This document shows, in pieces, positions 27,686 to 37,059 of a stretch of 64,000 nt of DNA; positions within the stretch are counted from its first letter, which is position 1, and every line of letters begins with the position of its first letter. The translations under genes were made by a program, and so were the position numbers. The stretch spans positions 186,001 to 250,000 of the forward strand of contig NZ_JAIWKS010000007.1 of assembly GCF_021271205.1 (NCBI RefSeq). The letters run 5' to 3'. The stretch is from Pseudomonas uvaldensis. Lineage in GTDB: Bacteria > Pseudomonadota > Gammaproteobacteria > Pseudomonadales > Pseudomonadaceae. The notes under the pieces were generated by a model that saw only the letters and a program-made list of their open reading frames with translations, ran no database searches and had not been told where the DNA came from.

Positions 27686-28636
27686 TTATTTTTCCCGCAG
27701 CACGTTCTCCCGCTCAGCGATGTGCGACATCAACAAATAGGCAGACCCCAGCAGCCCCTGCATCGTATCGGCATAACGACTACGATTGAGGTACAGAAAC
27801 TGGCGATTCTTCACTGCGAATAGATTCTGCCACTGGGGGGACTGGCGAAACGCCGCTGTGCTGGCCTCCGAGTCGAGCAGTTCTTCATAGGTGTCGATAA
27901 TGAAATCGCTGTCGAAGTCGCCGATGCGTTCCAGGCTGTAAGGCACGTTCTGCCGCGCCTCGCGGTACGCGGCGACACGCCCCAGGCCAAAGTCGCCGAT
28001 AACGTCGTCCATGCCACCGCGACCGATCAGTTGGAAGCCATCGCTGTAGACTTCCAGCGTCGTAACGGTGATGCGCGAAGGGTCTTTCACGCGCTTCTTG
28101 AATTCGCTGACAACCCACTGATATTCGTTGAGCATTTCTTCATAGCGTTGCTGCTTGCCGACCAGGTCGGCAAGCTCCTTGGCGTAGGTCTTGATGTCGC
28201 TTTCCCGTGCCGGCAGCAGTACGACCGGTGCGATCTTGCTGAGCTTGTCCTTAATATCAGCGTGGTATGACAACCCCACGATCAAGTCAGGTTTCAAGGC
28301 TGCGATAGCCTCCAGATCGGGTGACTGGTGCGAGCCGATGTACTGGATTCCCGTCGTATTGAATCGCTGCTGCGTTCCGCGAAACAGCACATCCGAGAAC
28401 AGCTTCTTGCGCCCTGTCGAACCACAAGGCTTGATCCCCAGCTCGAGCAACTGAGCCGTCAGGCTGAAGTCATGCAAAGACACAATGCAGTGCGGAGCGA
28501 CAGGAACCTCAACCCGACCAAAACTGTTTTCGAACACTTTGGTTTCAGCGGCGCTGGCCGGTACCGCCACCAATACCAACGGCACACAGAGCAGGCCGAC
28601 CCAACCTCGAAAAAAACCTTTCACCCGTTCCCGCAC
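27686..28636 (-). CDS. Periplasmic iron-siderophore binding protein of the ABC importer
   Basis: The chosen start is GTG at 28636, preceded by GGAGG with good spacing; this yields 316 residues beginning VRERVKGFF. A signal peptide is evident (hydrophobic LLCVPLVLVAVPASA, cleavage before AETKVFE). The body has the FepB/FatB-type pattern: a first domain with RVEVP, SLHDF and LLELGIKPCG, then LEAIAALKPDLIVG typical of family-8 binding proteins. It follows the two FecCD permeases and the ATPase in one minus-strand operon and should capture the ferric siderophore after TonB-dependent uptake. Unlike many homologues it has no lipobox cysteine, so it is probably a soluble periplasmic protein. Confidence 0.9.
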   Translation of the reverse strand: MRERVKGFFRGWVGLLCVPLVLVAVPASAAETKVFENSFGRVEVPVAPHCIVSLHDFSLTAQLLELGIKPCGSTGRKKLFSDVLFRGTQQRFNTTGIQYIGSHQSPDLEAIAALKPDLIVGLSYHADIKDKLSKIAPVVLLPARESDIKTYAKELADLVGKQQRYEEMLNEYQWVVSEFKKRVKDPSRITVTTLEVYSDGFQLIGRGGMDDVIGDFGLGRVAAYREARQNVPYSLERIGDFDSDFIIDTYEELLDSEASTAAFRQSPQWQNLFAVKNRQFLYLNRSRYADTMQGLLGSAYLLMSHIAERENVLREK

Positions 28637-28675
28637 GCACTTACCTCCAGACAATTCAATGAACACCGCTGCGTT

Positions 28676-29725
28676 TCAGCGACTGCGCTGACGCGCCAGC
28701 AAAACAATCAAATAAGGCGCGCCGATGATTGCGACCACCAGTCCCGCTGGCAACTGCAAAGGCGGTAAAAACCCCCTCCCCAGCGTGTCGCCGGCCAGCA
28801 CAAGCAGCGCGCCGACCAAGGCCGACAAGGGGATCAACGCGCCATGGCGATCCCCAGCCATTTGTCGCGCCAGGTGCGGAGCCACCAGCCCGACAAATGT
28901 CATGGTGCCGACATTGGCCACTGCCGCAGCCGTCAACATGACACTGCACAGCAGCAAGGAGGCCATGATCCAGCTGACATGCAGACCGCGGCTGAGGGCG
29001 ACTTTTTCGCCCAACTGCAACAGGTTCAACTGGCGATGGCAGAACAGCAACGGCATCCCCGCCAGCATCAGCCAAGCGCCAAGGCTTCGGACCTGGGCCC
29101 AGCCCGCCCGGTGCAGACTACCACCCAGCCACATCAGGGCCGACTCCACCTGATCGATGTTGCCGTAAGTAATCAACAGATCGGCTACCGCACTGAGCAT
29201 CGCGGTAAGCCCCACGCCCACCAGGATCAGGCGCAACGGCGAGATACCCTGGCGCCAGGACAGCAGCGCAACGAAGAAAGCCACCGCCAACCCGCCGGCC
29301 AGTGCAGCCAATGGATAGAGCTCCAGGGGAAGCAGCGTCGGCCAGAGCACGATAATCAGCAACATGGTGACACTCGCGCCCGACTCCACGCCCACCAGGC
29401 CCGGCGCCGCCAGAGGATTACGTGTCAACGACTGCATCAACAGACCGGCCAGGGACATGGCGGCGCCCGCCAGTATCGCCAGCAAGACACGGGGCAGCCG
29501 CAGCTCCCAGAGTAGATTGCGCGTCGTCGAATCGACCTGCTCAGGCGCCAGTAATGCTTGCCATGCCTGGGCAACGTCCAATGAATAACTGCCGACGGTC
29601 AATGCATACGACGCTAGTGCAACAACGGCAGCCATCAGCACCAGCACAGAGATCAAGTCGATCGGTCTGGCCACCCAGGGCAGCAATGGATAGGTTCGGG
29701 GCAAGGTCAATCCGGCTCGCATCAT
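28676..29725 (-). CDS. FecCD-family siderophore permease, second subunit
   Basis: A 349-residue inner-membrane protein from the ATG at 29725, which overlaps the stop of the upstream permease (ATGA) and has GAGGAAGG before it; the much longer open frame to 30100 is an artefact. The sequence is strongly hydrophobic with many membrane spans. It carries the family signatures RLPRVLLAILAGAAMSLAG, LAAPGLVGVESG and FVGLVAPHLAR. With its partner permease it should form the heterodimeric channel of the iron-siderophore importer. Tight overlaps with neighbouring genes indicate one transcript with coupled translation. Confidence 0.92.
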   Translation of the reverse strand: MMRAGLTLPRTYPLLPWVARPIDLISVLVLMAAVVALASYALTVGSYSLDVAQAWQALLAPEQVDSTTRNLLWELRLPRVLLAILAGAAMSLAGLLMQSLTRNPLAAPGLVGVESGASVTMLLIIVLWPTLLPLELYPLAALAGGLAVAFFVALLSWRQGISPLRLILVGVGLTAMLSAVADLLITYGNIDQVESALMWLGGSLHRAGWAQVRSLGAWLMLAGMPLLFCHRQLNLLQLGEKVALSRGLHVSWIMASLLLCSVMLTAAAVANVGTMTFVGLVAPHLARQMAGDRHGALIPLSALVGALLVLAGDTLGRGFLPPLQLPAGLVVAIIGAPYLIVLLARQRSR

Positions 29726-30705
29726 CGGACCTTCCTCAATACCAACACAACAAAAATGGGGCCGCCAATCAGGGCGGTCACGATACCGGTGTTGAGCTCG
29801 AACGGGCGCACCACGGTCCTTGCCGCGATATCCGCCAGAATCAGCAGCAACGCTCCCAACAAAGGGGCGGCCAATAACAGACGGCGGTAGTCCTCGCCAA
29901 ACAGCAAACGCGCCGCATGCGGCACCACCAGACCGACAAACCCAATGGGCCCGGCCAGGGCTACCGCGCCCCCGGACAACAACACCACCGAGGCCAGGCC
30001 CAGCACCCGCATCTTCAACAGGTTGACCCCCATGCCGGCCGCGGCCTGAGGCCCCAGGCGATGGGCGTTCAAAGCACGGACGTTTACCAGGCACAGGCAC
30101 ATGCCCAGCAAGACATAGGGCCAGACCCAGGCCTGCATCGAGCCCCCGGTCACGCCGATGGAACCGGTCAGCCAGCGACGCAGACTGTCGAGCCCCTGCT
30201 GGTCGAGCAGTAACAGGATCGAGGTGATCGCGCTGAACAACGCCGCGATCATCGCCCCGGATAATGTCAGTCGAATCGGATTGTGGCCCCGCCCCGCCAA
30301 CATCAGGACGCCGATGGAAGCCACCAACGCGCCCGCGAATGCAAACAAGGGAATCATCGACATATCGTTGCCCGGCATCACCAGCAAGCCGAACACGACG
30401 AATAACGCGGCCCCGCTGTTGATGCCGAGAATGCCCGGATCGGCCAGCGGGTTGTCACCCACCGCCTGCATGATGACCCCGGCGAGCCCCAGGCTGGCGC
30501 CCACCAGCATCGCGACCAGCAGGCGCGGCAGGCGACTGCCGCGAATGACACTCTGGTCTGGATTGTCTGGCGCATAGGCGACCAAGGCCTGCCAGGCCTC
30601 ATGCCAGGGTATGTCCTTTGCGCCGACGGCCAGGTGAAGCAATCCCGTCAGGCCAATCGCCAGCAATAAACCCAACCAGACCGGTAACCGCAAACCGTGA
30701 CTCAC
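29722..30705 (-). CDS. FecCD-family siderophore permease, first subunit
   Basis: A 327-residue membrane protein from a GTG at 30705 that overlaps the ATPase stop (GTGA) and follows GGGAGG; the open frame to 30756 includes non-family residues. Family signatures are RLPRLLVAMLVGASLGLAG, LADPGILGINSG and FVGLVVPHAAR, matching those of its partner at matching positions, so the pair are paralogues. It should form the inner-membrane channel with the product of 28676-29725, driven by the ATPase at 30702-31505. Confidence 0.92.
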   Translation of the reverse strand: MSHGLRLPVWLGLLLAIGLTGLLHLAVGAKDIPWHEAWQALVAYAPDNPDQSVIRGSRLPRLLVAMLVGASLGLAGVIMQAVGDNPLADPGILGINSGAALFVVFGLLVMPGNDMSMIPLFAFAGALVASIGVLMLAGRGHNPIRLTLSGAMIAALFSAITSILLLLDQQGLDSLRRWLTGSIGVTGGSMQAWVWPYVLLGMCLCLVNVRALNAHRLGPQAAAGMGVNLLKMRVLGLASVVLLSGGAVALAGPIGFVGLVVPHAARLLFGEDYRRLLLAAPLLGALLLILADIAARTVVRPFELNTGIVTALIGGPIFVVLVLRKVR

Positions 30706-31505
30706 ATCGCCTCCCGCACGGCCAGCGGCTGGATACGATTCGTCTGAGGCACACACAACGGATCGCCCGAATAAGGGTCAGTGATGATGTGCGCATCCAG
30801 ATCAAACACAGCCTTGAGATTTTCTCGCGTGAAGACCTCGGCCGGCGCGCCCTGGGCGACCAAGCGTCCTTGGCGCATCATCACCAGATGGTCGGCATAA
30901 CGCGCGGCCTGGTTCAGATCGTGAAGGACCGCCACGATGGTCTTGCCTTGGTCACGCAGATCCACCAGCAATTCAAGCAGCGTGATCTGATGGGCAATGT
31001 CGAGAAAGGTCGCGGGTTCGTCCAGCAAAATCACCGGGGTATCCTGGGCCAGGGTCATGGCGATCCAGCAGCGCTGCAATTGCCCCCCCGACAGGGTGGC
31101 CAACGAGCGATCGAGCAAAGGAGCGATACCGGCCAACTCAATGGCGCGGTCAATGGCCTGTTGATCCTGCTCGGACCATTGGCGCCACCAGCTTTGCCAG
31201 GGGAAGCGTCCCTGCATTACCAGCTCACGCACACTCATGCCGGCTGGCGATGTGGTGCGCTGGGGCAATAACGCCATTCGTTGCGCCAGGGCTCGACGCG
31301 AATGCTGCCCCAGTGGTTTCCCCGACAACTGCACACTGCCGGCGCTTGGCCGTAGCATATGCGCCAGCACGTTCAACAGCGTGGTCTTGCCGCAGCCATT
31401 GGCCCCGATCAATGCCGTGAAACAACCTTCAGGTATATCCAGGCTGACCCCGTTGAGAATCTGCTGTTCGCCATAGCTCAGCCGCACATCGGTGGCTTTC
31501 AGCAT
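30702..31505 (-). CDS. FepC/FecE-type ABC ATPase for ferric siderophore import
   Basis: 267 residues from the ATG at 31505, which has GGAGGG seven bases upstream. All ATPase motifs are present: Walker A GANGCGKTT, Q-loop LLPQ, signature LSGGQLQR, Walker B VILLDEPATFLD and switch His in VLHDLNQA. The LDIAHQ segment after Walker B is typical of iron-siderophore importers. It is the first gene of the importer operon and shares a 290-bp divergent promoter region, with a Fur-like box, with the TonB receptor gene. Confidence 0.94.
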   Translation of the reverse strand: MLKATDVRLSYGEQQILNGVSLDIPEGCFTALIGANGCGKTTLLNVLAHMLRPSAGSVQLSGKPLGQHSRRALAQRMALLPQRTTSPAGMSVRELVMQGRFPWQSWWRQWSEQDQQAIDRAIELAGIAPLLDRSLATLSGGQLQRCWIAMTLAQDTPVILLDEPATFLDIAHQITLLELLVDLRDQGKTIVAVLHDLNQAARYADHLVMMRQGRLVAQGAPAEVFTRENLKAVFDLDAHIITDPYSGDPLCVPQTNRIQPLAVREAM

Positions 31506-31670
31506 GTCTGTCCCTCCACGCCCAAAAGGCCTGACCGAATGGGTTATCGAGCATGCCCCCGCGGTGCTCTTACGTCCCGTGAGACGATGGGTCATCCGCT
31601 GAGGGCTATCAAAGTGGGCGACAGGATAAGTCGAAAATAAAATAATTGCCTACAAGCCTGACAACACTAA

Positions 31671-31691
31671 TGCAAACCTTTATCATTTGCA
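31671..31691. promoter_or_regulatory. Fur-like palindrome between importer operon and receptor
   Basis: An inverted repeat TGCAAA/TTTGCA encloses CCTTTATCA; 11 of 19 positions agree with the Fur consensus by eye. It lies about 110 bp before the receptor start and about 170 bp before the ATPase start, so it could serve both divergent promoters. The call is weaker than for the box at 27644. Confidence 0.4.
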
Positions 31692-31798
31692 GCTAGTATA
31701 TGGCCAGTAGACACCCCACCCTTAAGGTCCGCCTGGTAGAACAGAATCAGGGGCAAAAGGCTCCCCAAGAGCAAAATGTAAACTCAAGGACTTCGTCG

Positions 31799-34015
31799 AT
31801 GCTCGAAAAAAAAACAACAGTTGGCACCGAAAAACGTTACGGCACGCGTCATACAGCTTTTCACCTGAGCACCCTTGCGCTGGCTTTGGGGAGCATTTTC
31901 TCGGCGCAGGCGATGGCCGCACAGGATGAGGCTTCCGACAAAGGCACGGCCATTCAACTGGGTGAAACCAACATCAATGCCACCGCCGTTGAAAATCCGA
32001 CAGCTCCGCTCGCTGGCAAAGTCGCACTTCGCAATACCAGCGCCACCAAGACCAACGCGGCCATTACCGAAACGCCACAATCGTTGTCCGTGGTGACCGC
32101 CGATGAAATGCGTGATCGCAAATCCGACACCATGGCTGACGCCCTGAGCTACACACCGGGTTTCACCAGCCAGCCCAGCAGCTTCAATCGCACGTCCGAC
32201 CGGTTCCGCATTCGTGGTTTCGACGTTGAGTCCGCCACCGGGGGCTCGCTGCGCGACGGCCTGCGCCTGCAGAACAACTCCTATGAAGGCGTCCAGGAAC
32301 CCTACGGCATGGAGCGCGTGGAAGTGATCCGCGGCGCGGCCTCGGTCCTGTACGGGCAGCTGTCACCGGGTGGATTCGTCAACGGCGTCAGCAAGCGCCC
32401 GACCGAGACTCCGCTGCACGAACTGGGCCTGCAATATGGCAATCACGATCGCAAGCAACTGACCGCGGACTTCAGCGGCCCCCTGGGCGACAGCGAGACG
32501 CTTAGCTATCGCTTGACCATGCTCAAGCGCGACAGTGACACCCAGCAGGACTACATCAACGACGACAAGACCTACATCGCCCCGGCCCTGACCTGGCGCC
32601 CCAACGATGACACGTCGCTGACCTTGCTGTCTTTCTACCAGAAGAGCGACACACGCTTCTCCGCCCCGCTGCCCTACCAACTCGTCAAAGGTGTCGGCAA
32701 TGGCCCGTTCACCATCGGCCGCCACGATTTCATCGGCGAGCCTGATTACGACGATATGAATGGCGAGATGTCCGCCATCGGCTACGAGTTCGAACACCGC
32801 TTCGACGAGCACACCCGCATCAGCAACAAATTGCGTTACTACGAAGCGGATGTGAAATGGAAGTATCTGCAGGTTCGGACAGGGGCCCCAGTCAATACCG
32901 CAGCCGCCACGGGCCTCCTGGCTCGTCAGTACAGTGATCGCCGTGAGCGCTCCAGAGCCCTGGCCAGCGACACCAATGTCGAAACGCGCTGGAACATCGG
33001 GGGAGTGGAGAATACTTTCCTGGTGGGCGCCGATACTTACGATGCCTCGTACGACTCGCATAATTTCCGGGGCAACGCACCTTCTATCAATATCGGTGAC
33101 TACAACTACGGGCAACCGGTAGTGGTGGACAAGGATCCGAGCCGTGATCGTGGCTCACAGATCGACACCCTGCAAAAAGGCATCTATCTGCAAGACCAGA
33201 TCAAGTTCGACGACCACTGGTTGCTGTTGCTCGGCGGCCGACATGACTGGGCCGACCAGGATCAGAAAGCTTTTGCCCCTGGTCGAACTCCGGTTACTCA
33301 GAGCAACGAAGCCACCACTTGGCGTGCCGGCCTTGTGTATCAAGCGGATAACGGCCTGGCCCCATATATCAGCTACAGCGAATCGTTCTTCCCGGTCGCG
33401 GTGTCCGAAGTGACCAATGGGCAAACTTTTGACCCTACTGAAGGCAAGCAGTACGAAATCGGCATTCGCTACCAGCCCCCTGGCAGCAACATTCTGCTGA
33501 GTGCAGCGGTTTATGAGCTGACCCAAGAAAACGTGCTGAAGTTTGACCTCGGTGGTAATGCCTCTCAAATTGGGGAACAGCGCTCCCGTGGCCTGGAGTT
33601 GGAAGCCAAGGCCGACGTGACGCCTCAACTGAGTGTCATCGCGACCTACGCTTACACCGATGCCCGCATTACCAAAAGTTTGACTCAGAGTGAAGTCGGC
33701 CAACGCAGCGAAGACACGCCCTACCATCAGGCCGCCATCTGGGCAGACTATAACTTCGCCTTGTTCGGTTTGCCGCAGTTGAAGGTCGGTGGCGGTGCTC
33801 GCTACAAGGGAACGACCCAGGCCTCGGGTATCGACTCGCAGATGCCGGCCTATACCCTGTTCGATGCCATGGCCAGCTACCAGATCGACAAAAACTGGGA
33901 TGTTTCCGTCAACGCAAACAACGTGACCAACAAAAAGTACACCTATTGTGAATTTGCGATCTGCCGCTACGGTGACGAGCGTGAGTTGGTGACGTCCGTT
34001 AACTACAGGTGGTAA
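31799..34015 (+). CDS. TonB-dependent outer-membrane ferric siderophore receptor
   Basis: 738 residues from the ATG at 31799 (AAGGA upstream). A signal peptide ends near FSAQAMA. The plug domain is recognisable by ETPQSLSVVTADEMRD, the ADALSYTPGF segment and MERVEVIRGAASVLYGQLSPGG. A long beta-barrel follows, ending in an aromatic residue (VNYRW). There is no N-terminal signalling domain, and no FecI/FecR pair is nearby, so cell-surface signalling is unlikely and control is probably by Fur alone. Divergence from the importer operon and linkage to the NRPS genes make the cognate peptide siderophore the expected ligand. Confidence 0.93.
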   Translation: MLEKKTTVGTEKRYGTRHTAFHLSTLALALGSIFSAQAMAAQDEASDKGTAIQLGETNINATAVENPTAPLAGKVALRNTSATKTNAAITETPQSLSVVTADEMRDRKSDTMADALSYTPGFTSQPSSFNRTSDRFRIRGFDVESATGGSLRDGLRLQNNSYEGVQEPYGMERVEVIRGAASVLYGQLSPGGFVNGVSKRPTETPLHELGLQYGNHDRKQLTADFSGPLGDSETLSYRLTMLKRDSDTQQDYINDDKTYIAPALTWRPNDDTSLTLLSFYQKSDTRFSAPLPYQLVKGVGNGPFTIGRHDFIGEPDYDDMNGEMSAIGYEFEHRFDEHTRISNKLRYYEADVKWKYLQVRTGAPVNTAAATGLLARQYSDRRERSRALASDTNVETRWNIGGVENTFLVGADTYDASYDSHNFRGNAPSINIGDYNYGQPVVVDKDPSRDRGSQIDTLQKGIYLQDQIKFDDHWLLLLGGRHDWADQDQKAFAPGRTPVTQSNEATTWRAGLVYQADNGLAPYISYSESFFPVAVSEVTNGQTFDPTEGKQYEIGIRYQPPGSNILLSAAVYELTQENVLKFDLGGNASQIGEQRSRGLELEAKADVTPQLSVIATYAYTDARITKSLTQSEVGQRSEDTPYHQAAIWADYNFALFGLPQLKVGGGARYKGTTQASGIDSQMPAYTLFDAMASYQIDKNWDVSVNANNVTNKKYTYCEFAICRYGDERELVTSVNYRW

Positions 34016-34133
34016 CCAGCCTACCAGTGTCGGACCAATGCGCCTGAACCGGCAGTATCGAGCAGGTAGCAGACGCGACAGCCAATACGGGTGGTGCATG
34101 GTCATGGATAGCTGAAAAAAGTCGATCCAGGAA

Positions 34134-34163
34134 CCGCCCAGACTGATAAGTCAGTCTGGGCGG
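34134..34163 (+). terminator. Hairpin downstream of the receptor gene
   Basis: A perfect 13-bp stem (CCGCCCAGACTGA and its complement) closes a four-base TAAG loop 118 bp after the receptor stop. A T-run follows only about 16 bases later, at 34180, so it is not a textbook intrinsic terminator, though it is well placed to end the receptor transcript. Confidence 0.55.
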
Positions 34164-34256
34164 AGCGGCTCAGGCTGGATTTTTTATGCGTGGACAATGC
34201 CGCACTTTCGCTTGCCATGCCAAGAGCGCGCTGCACTGATCAGAGCAGGAAGAACA

Positions 34257-34367
34257 TCACTCCAAACCGTGTAATCTCTTCAACTTACTGAGCAGCTCAA
34301 GCAACTGTTGAAGCGGCTCCTCACCGAACTGCTCCTGAATCTTCAGGTAATTGCTTGATCGGGTTCC
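34257..34367 (-). pseudogene. C-terminal remnant of a MarR-family regulator
   Basis: About 37 codons read HGTRSSNYLKIQEQFGEE, then LQQLLELLSKLKRL and a TGA stop at 34257. This resembles the C-terminal helices of pseudomonad MarR regulators. The frame is closed by a TAG shortly upstream and no DNA-binding region precedes it, so the rest of the gene is gone. The surrounding 34016-34473 shows no other gene. Confidence 0.45.
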
Positions 34368-34473
34368 GTGACGCGGGTGCTAAACGTAGCGCTCTAACTT
34401 CTTTACCCGCGCCAGACTCTCAAGAGGCCATAACCAACCGGCCCCTTACTTCCACGCGCCTCGTCGACACGAC

Positions 34474-34929
34474 TTACCGTACCTGGTACAGCACAGCAGC
34501 TCCTGGCTTGGGTTCAAAAGCTGGCACAGTGCGCTGCTCAAGGGGCATACCTTTGGCGTCCCAAACCAAAGTGTCCGAGGGATATTCGTCCTTGCGGGTC
34601 ATGGCGTCGATCTGCTTGGCGATCACCTCGGAGCTTTCAGGCACTTCTGGGTTCCATTCAAATACGCCAACTCTGCCATAGAACACAACTGGCGCGTCGA
34701 CGTCGAGGCGCCGATCGGGACACATGACCAGGCCACGTTCAAGCATAACCCGCAACGCGCCGACAGGCACCGCCTTCACCGCGGGCGTGGTGCGCTCGGT
34801 GCTGTGGCCTGGGCAAACATTGGCCGAACGAGTCACCATGTCCTCGACCACTTGACGATCGGACTGAGCCTGCGCCGAAAAGGCAACGGCAGACAAGGCG
34901 AGCATTACGAGATTTGACTTCCAGAGCAC
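34474..34929 (-). CDS. Small secreted protein of unknown function
   Basis: 151 residues from a GTG at 34929, chosen because AGGAGG stands six bases before it. A signal peptide is visible (LVMLALSAVAFSAQA, cleavage before QSDRQ). The mature part is about 130 residues, with two cysteines (NVCPGHS and MCPDRR) that could form one disulphide. I do not recognise the family. It stands alone between the receptor and the following biosynthetic cluster, on the opposite strand from both. Confidence 0.7.
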   Translation of the reverse strand: MLWKSNLVMLALSAVAFSAQAQSDRQVVEDMVTRSANVCPGHSTERTTPAVKAVPVGALRVMLERGLVMCPDRRLDVDAPVVFYGRVGVFEWNPEVPESSEVIAKQIDAMTRKDEYPSDTLVWDAKGMPLEQRTVPAFEPKPGAAVLYQVR

Positions 34930-35400
34930 GCGAAACCTCCTATGGAAAATACTTCGACGGTGCGGACCGCCCCAGTGTAAGCACAGTCCGTTGCCAGGGA
35001 GCACACATGAAGACTACCACGACATTAGCTTGTCAACCGGCTGACAGCCCCCATGGTGGGTCACTTGGAAGCCACGTCATATCGTGCTCTATAACTTGTA
35101 AGATAAGGCTCAGATTGAAAATTGAGATTTCCAATCTATTGACGGTGGCTACAGCTATGGAAAATTCGCGACCAGCGAAGAGTTCCCGAATGCCTTCAGC
35201 GAAAGCCTGAGCAATAGCGCTTTCCGTCAAATTCCTGCCACGGCATCTATAACATCTGGTTAACCATGTAGGAAAAACCTGAAGGATAAGTCATCTATTT
35301 GGCCTTTACAGTGCAGCGGCCAGCGAATAAGAATAAACACCCACTTACGCCACCACCCTGATTCATTCAACCTGAAAAATAATTTTCCGGAGAATACAGA
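34930..35400. other. Intergenic stretch with a possible coding fragment
   Basis: No intact gene is visible. On the plus strand 35126-35263 reads as an open frame of about 45 codons with protein-like composition (GGYSYGKFATSEEFPNAF), without a start codon and closed on both sides. It may be the tail of a lost gene. The promoter of the methyltransferase operon must lie in the AT-richer 35260-35390 part; I could not fix its -35 and -10 boxes. Confidence 0.35.
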
Positions 35401-36090
35401 ATGGCCAGCGAAAATCACGTCACGAGAAGTTCCAACGCCAGTACCCCAACATCAGTCAATCGCGCTCTAAACTTCAATCGCGACTACTTTCGCCTGAGGG
35501 ATTACTATGAAACGTGGTCTGTTGATTACGACAATGATGTGTTGGAGGAGAATTATTGCGGCCCACGCATGATCAGCGACCTGCTGACATCACTTCTTGG
35601 CAACGTGGACGAAAACAACAGACAACTACGTAGCTCGTTGCACATCATGGATGCCTGCTGCGGAACCGGACTCGTGGGTAAAGAGCTGGTCCAGCGAGGT
35701 TTTAGCGCCGTAGAAGGTTGCGATCTGTCACCGGCGATGACCCGGTTGGCGCGTCAAACCCAGGCGTATAGGGCTCTGTACGGTGGGGTGGACCTGACCG
35801 AACACAACACATTGATTGCGGACAACCAGTATGACGCAACTTTGTGCTGTGGTGCGTTCATCGAGGGTCACCTGCCCACAGAAGCCATTCACGAACTTAT
35901 CCGCATGACCGCCCCAGGCGGACTTTTATTGTTCAGCACGCGCTGCACGTTCTATGAAGCAGAAAACTTCGCGAACATGCTGGACAGTTTAGTCGCGGCA
36001 AAAAAAATCTCACCCCTACCGTCACTGATGAATGCTCCTTATTTAGATGAGGTACACGCTCACTACTTGGCATTTAGAGTTGCCCAATAA
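35401..36090 (+). CDS. SAM-dependent class I methyltransferase
   Basis: 229 residues; the ATG follows GGAG at suitable spacing. The SAM-binding motif I is IMDACCGTGLVG, followed by an acidic strand end in VEGCDLSPAM. Later strands read YDATLCCGAFIEGHL and APGGLLLFSTR. The layout resembles the METTL27 (Williams-Beuren) type of small-molecule methyltransferase. It is the first gene of the plus-strand cluster and is 16 bp from the next gene, so the two are probably co-transcribed. The substrate is unknown; N-methylation of an amino acid or amine would fit the betaine-type enzymes further down, but that is inference. Confidence 0.85.
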   Translation: MASENHVTRSSNASTPTSVNRALNFNRDYFRLRDYYETWSVDYDNDVLEENYCGPRMISDLLTSLLGNVDENNRQLRSSLHIMDACCGTGLVGKELVQRGFSAVEGCDLSPAMTRLARQTQAYRALYGGVDLTEHNTLIADNQYDATLCCGAFIEGHLPTEAIHELIRMTAPGGLLLFSTRCTFYEAENFANMLDSLVAAKKISPLPSLMNAPYLDEVHAHYLAFRVAQ

Positions 36091-36106
36091 ATAAGGAAAC
36101 CAGAGC

Positions 36107-37036
36107 ATGGACGCCTTGAATCGTATTTCACTTGAGATGCTTGAGTCTATCGATACGACGCATGAAGTGCGGCGCCTGCGGGAAACCTGTATTCAGGACG
36201 GATTCTTTTATTTAACTGATCACGGTATAAATCCGCATTTAATCGATCAGGCATTTATTGCGACACGACAGTTTTTCGCCCTGCCGCTGGAGATCAAGAA
36301 TCAGTTTTCCCACGTCTACCAACAGGTCAGTCCAAGAACCTGCCGGGGTTATGTACATACCTTTGGTGAGACATTGCATGCTCCTACCGGCCCCGATTGT
36401 AAACAGCACTTCGACATGGGAAGGGAGGCCCCGAGTTGTGCAAAGCCCTTCACCGGCCCAAACCTGCTGCCCGACGAGCAAACGGCTCCCGGTTTCGCCA
36501 AGACGATGCTGGCCCTGCAGGATCAAGTCATGCACAACGTGGTGCCTCGATTATTACAAGGGCTGGCGCTTGCACTTGGCTTGGACAAGCGATTCTTCGA
36601 GCCCTTCTTTTCCGACCCAGTATTGATCCAGCGCGCCCTGTACTACCCACCCCAGCGCAGTGGCGCGGGCAAACATACCGACAACGGCATATTCACCTTG
36701 TTGTTCCAGGAAGCTGGTGATGCCTGCGCGCTACGCGCTTTTTCCCAAGGACGCTGGATCGATGTACCGCCTCGCGGGCAGGAGGTGGTGGTCAACCTGG
36801 GGGACATGCTGATGAAGTGGAGTAATGGCCTCTTTACCAGTACACCCCACCAAGTCATCCACCGTGCGAACAGCGGCAGGGTGTCGCTGCCGTTTTTTGT
36901 ATATCCGAACGTGGACGCTGAGTTCAACCCTCTGGGCAGCGACCAGGTCGTATCGTGCCAGCAAGTCATGCTTGAAAACTTCAACTCAATCTGGGTAACC
37001 GGCCAGGGTGCTGGCAGGGCTCGCGAACTCGCTTGA
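36107..37036 (+). CDS. Isopenicillin-N-synthase-like Fe(II) oxygenase
   Basis: 309 residues, typical for the DIOX_N plus 2OG-FeII_Oxy architecture. The N-terminal part has GFFYLTDHGI and TRQFFALPLEIK. The metal site is visible as HTD (GKHTDNGIFTLL) and the distal His in STPHQVIHR, followed by the RVSLPFF segment whose Arg and Ser bind 2-oxoglutarate. A hydroxylation, desaturation or cyclisation of the cluster's intermediate is expected. Short spacing to both neighbours places it in the same operon. Substrate unknown. Confidence 0.9.
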   Translation: MDALNRISLEMLESIDTTHEVRRLRETCIQDGFFYLTDHGINPHLIDQAFIATRQFFALPLEIKNQFSHVYQQVSPRTCRGYVHTFGETLHAPTGPDCKQHFDMGREAPSCAKPFTGPNLLPDEQTAPGFAKTMLALQDQVMHNVVPRLLQGLALALGLDKRFFEPFFSDPVLIQRALYYPPQRSGAGKHTDNGIFTLLFQEAGDACALRAFSQGRWIDVPPRGQEVVVNLGDMLMKWSNGLFTSTPHQVIHRANSGRVSLPFFVYPNVDAEFNPLGSDQVVSCQQVMLENFNSIWVTGQGAGRARELA

Positions 37037-37059
37037 CCCCACCATCAGGAGGAATCGAT

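Noticed and set aside
29726..30100. Extended N-terminus for the second FecCD permease
   Set aside because: The extension is the out-of-frame reading of the first permease; the overlapping ATGA at 29725 is the natural start.
35033..35230. Minus-strand open frame of 65 codons
   Set aside because: It lies opposite a more protein-like plus-strand fragment and lacks a ribosome site.
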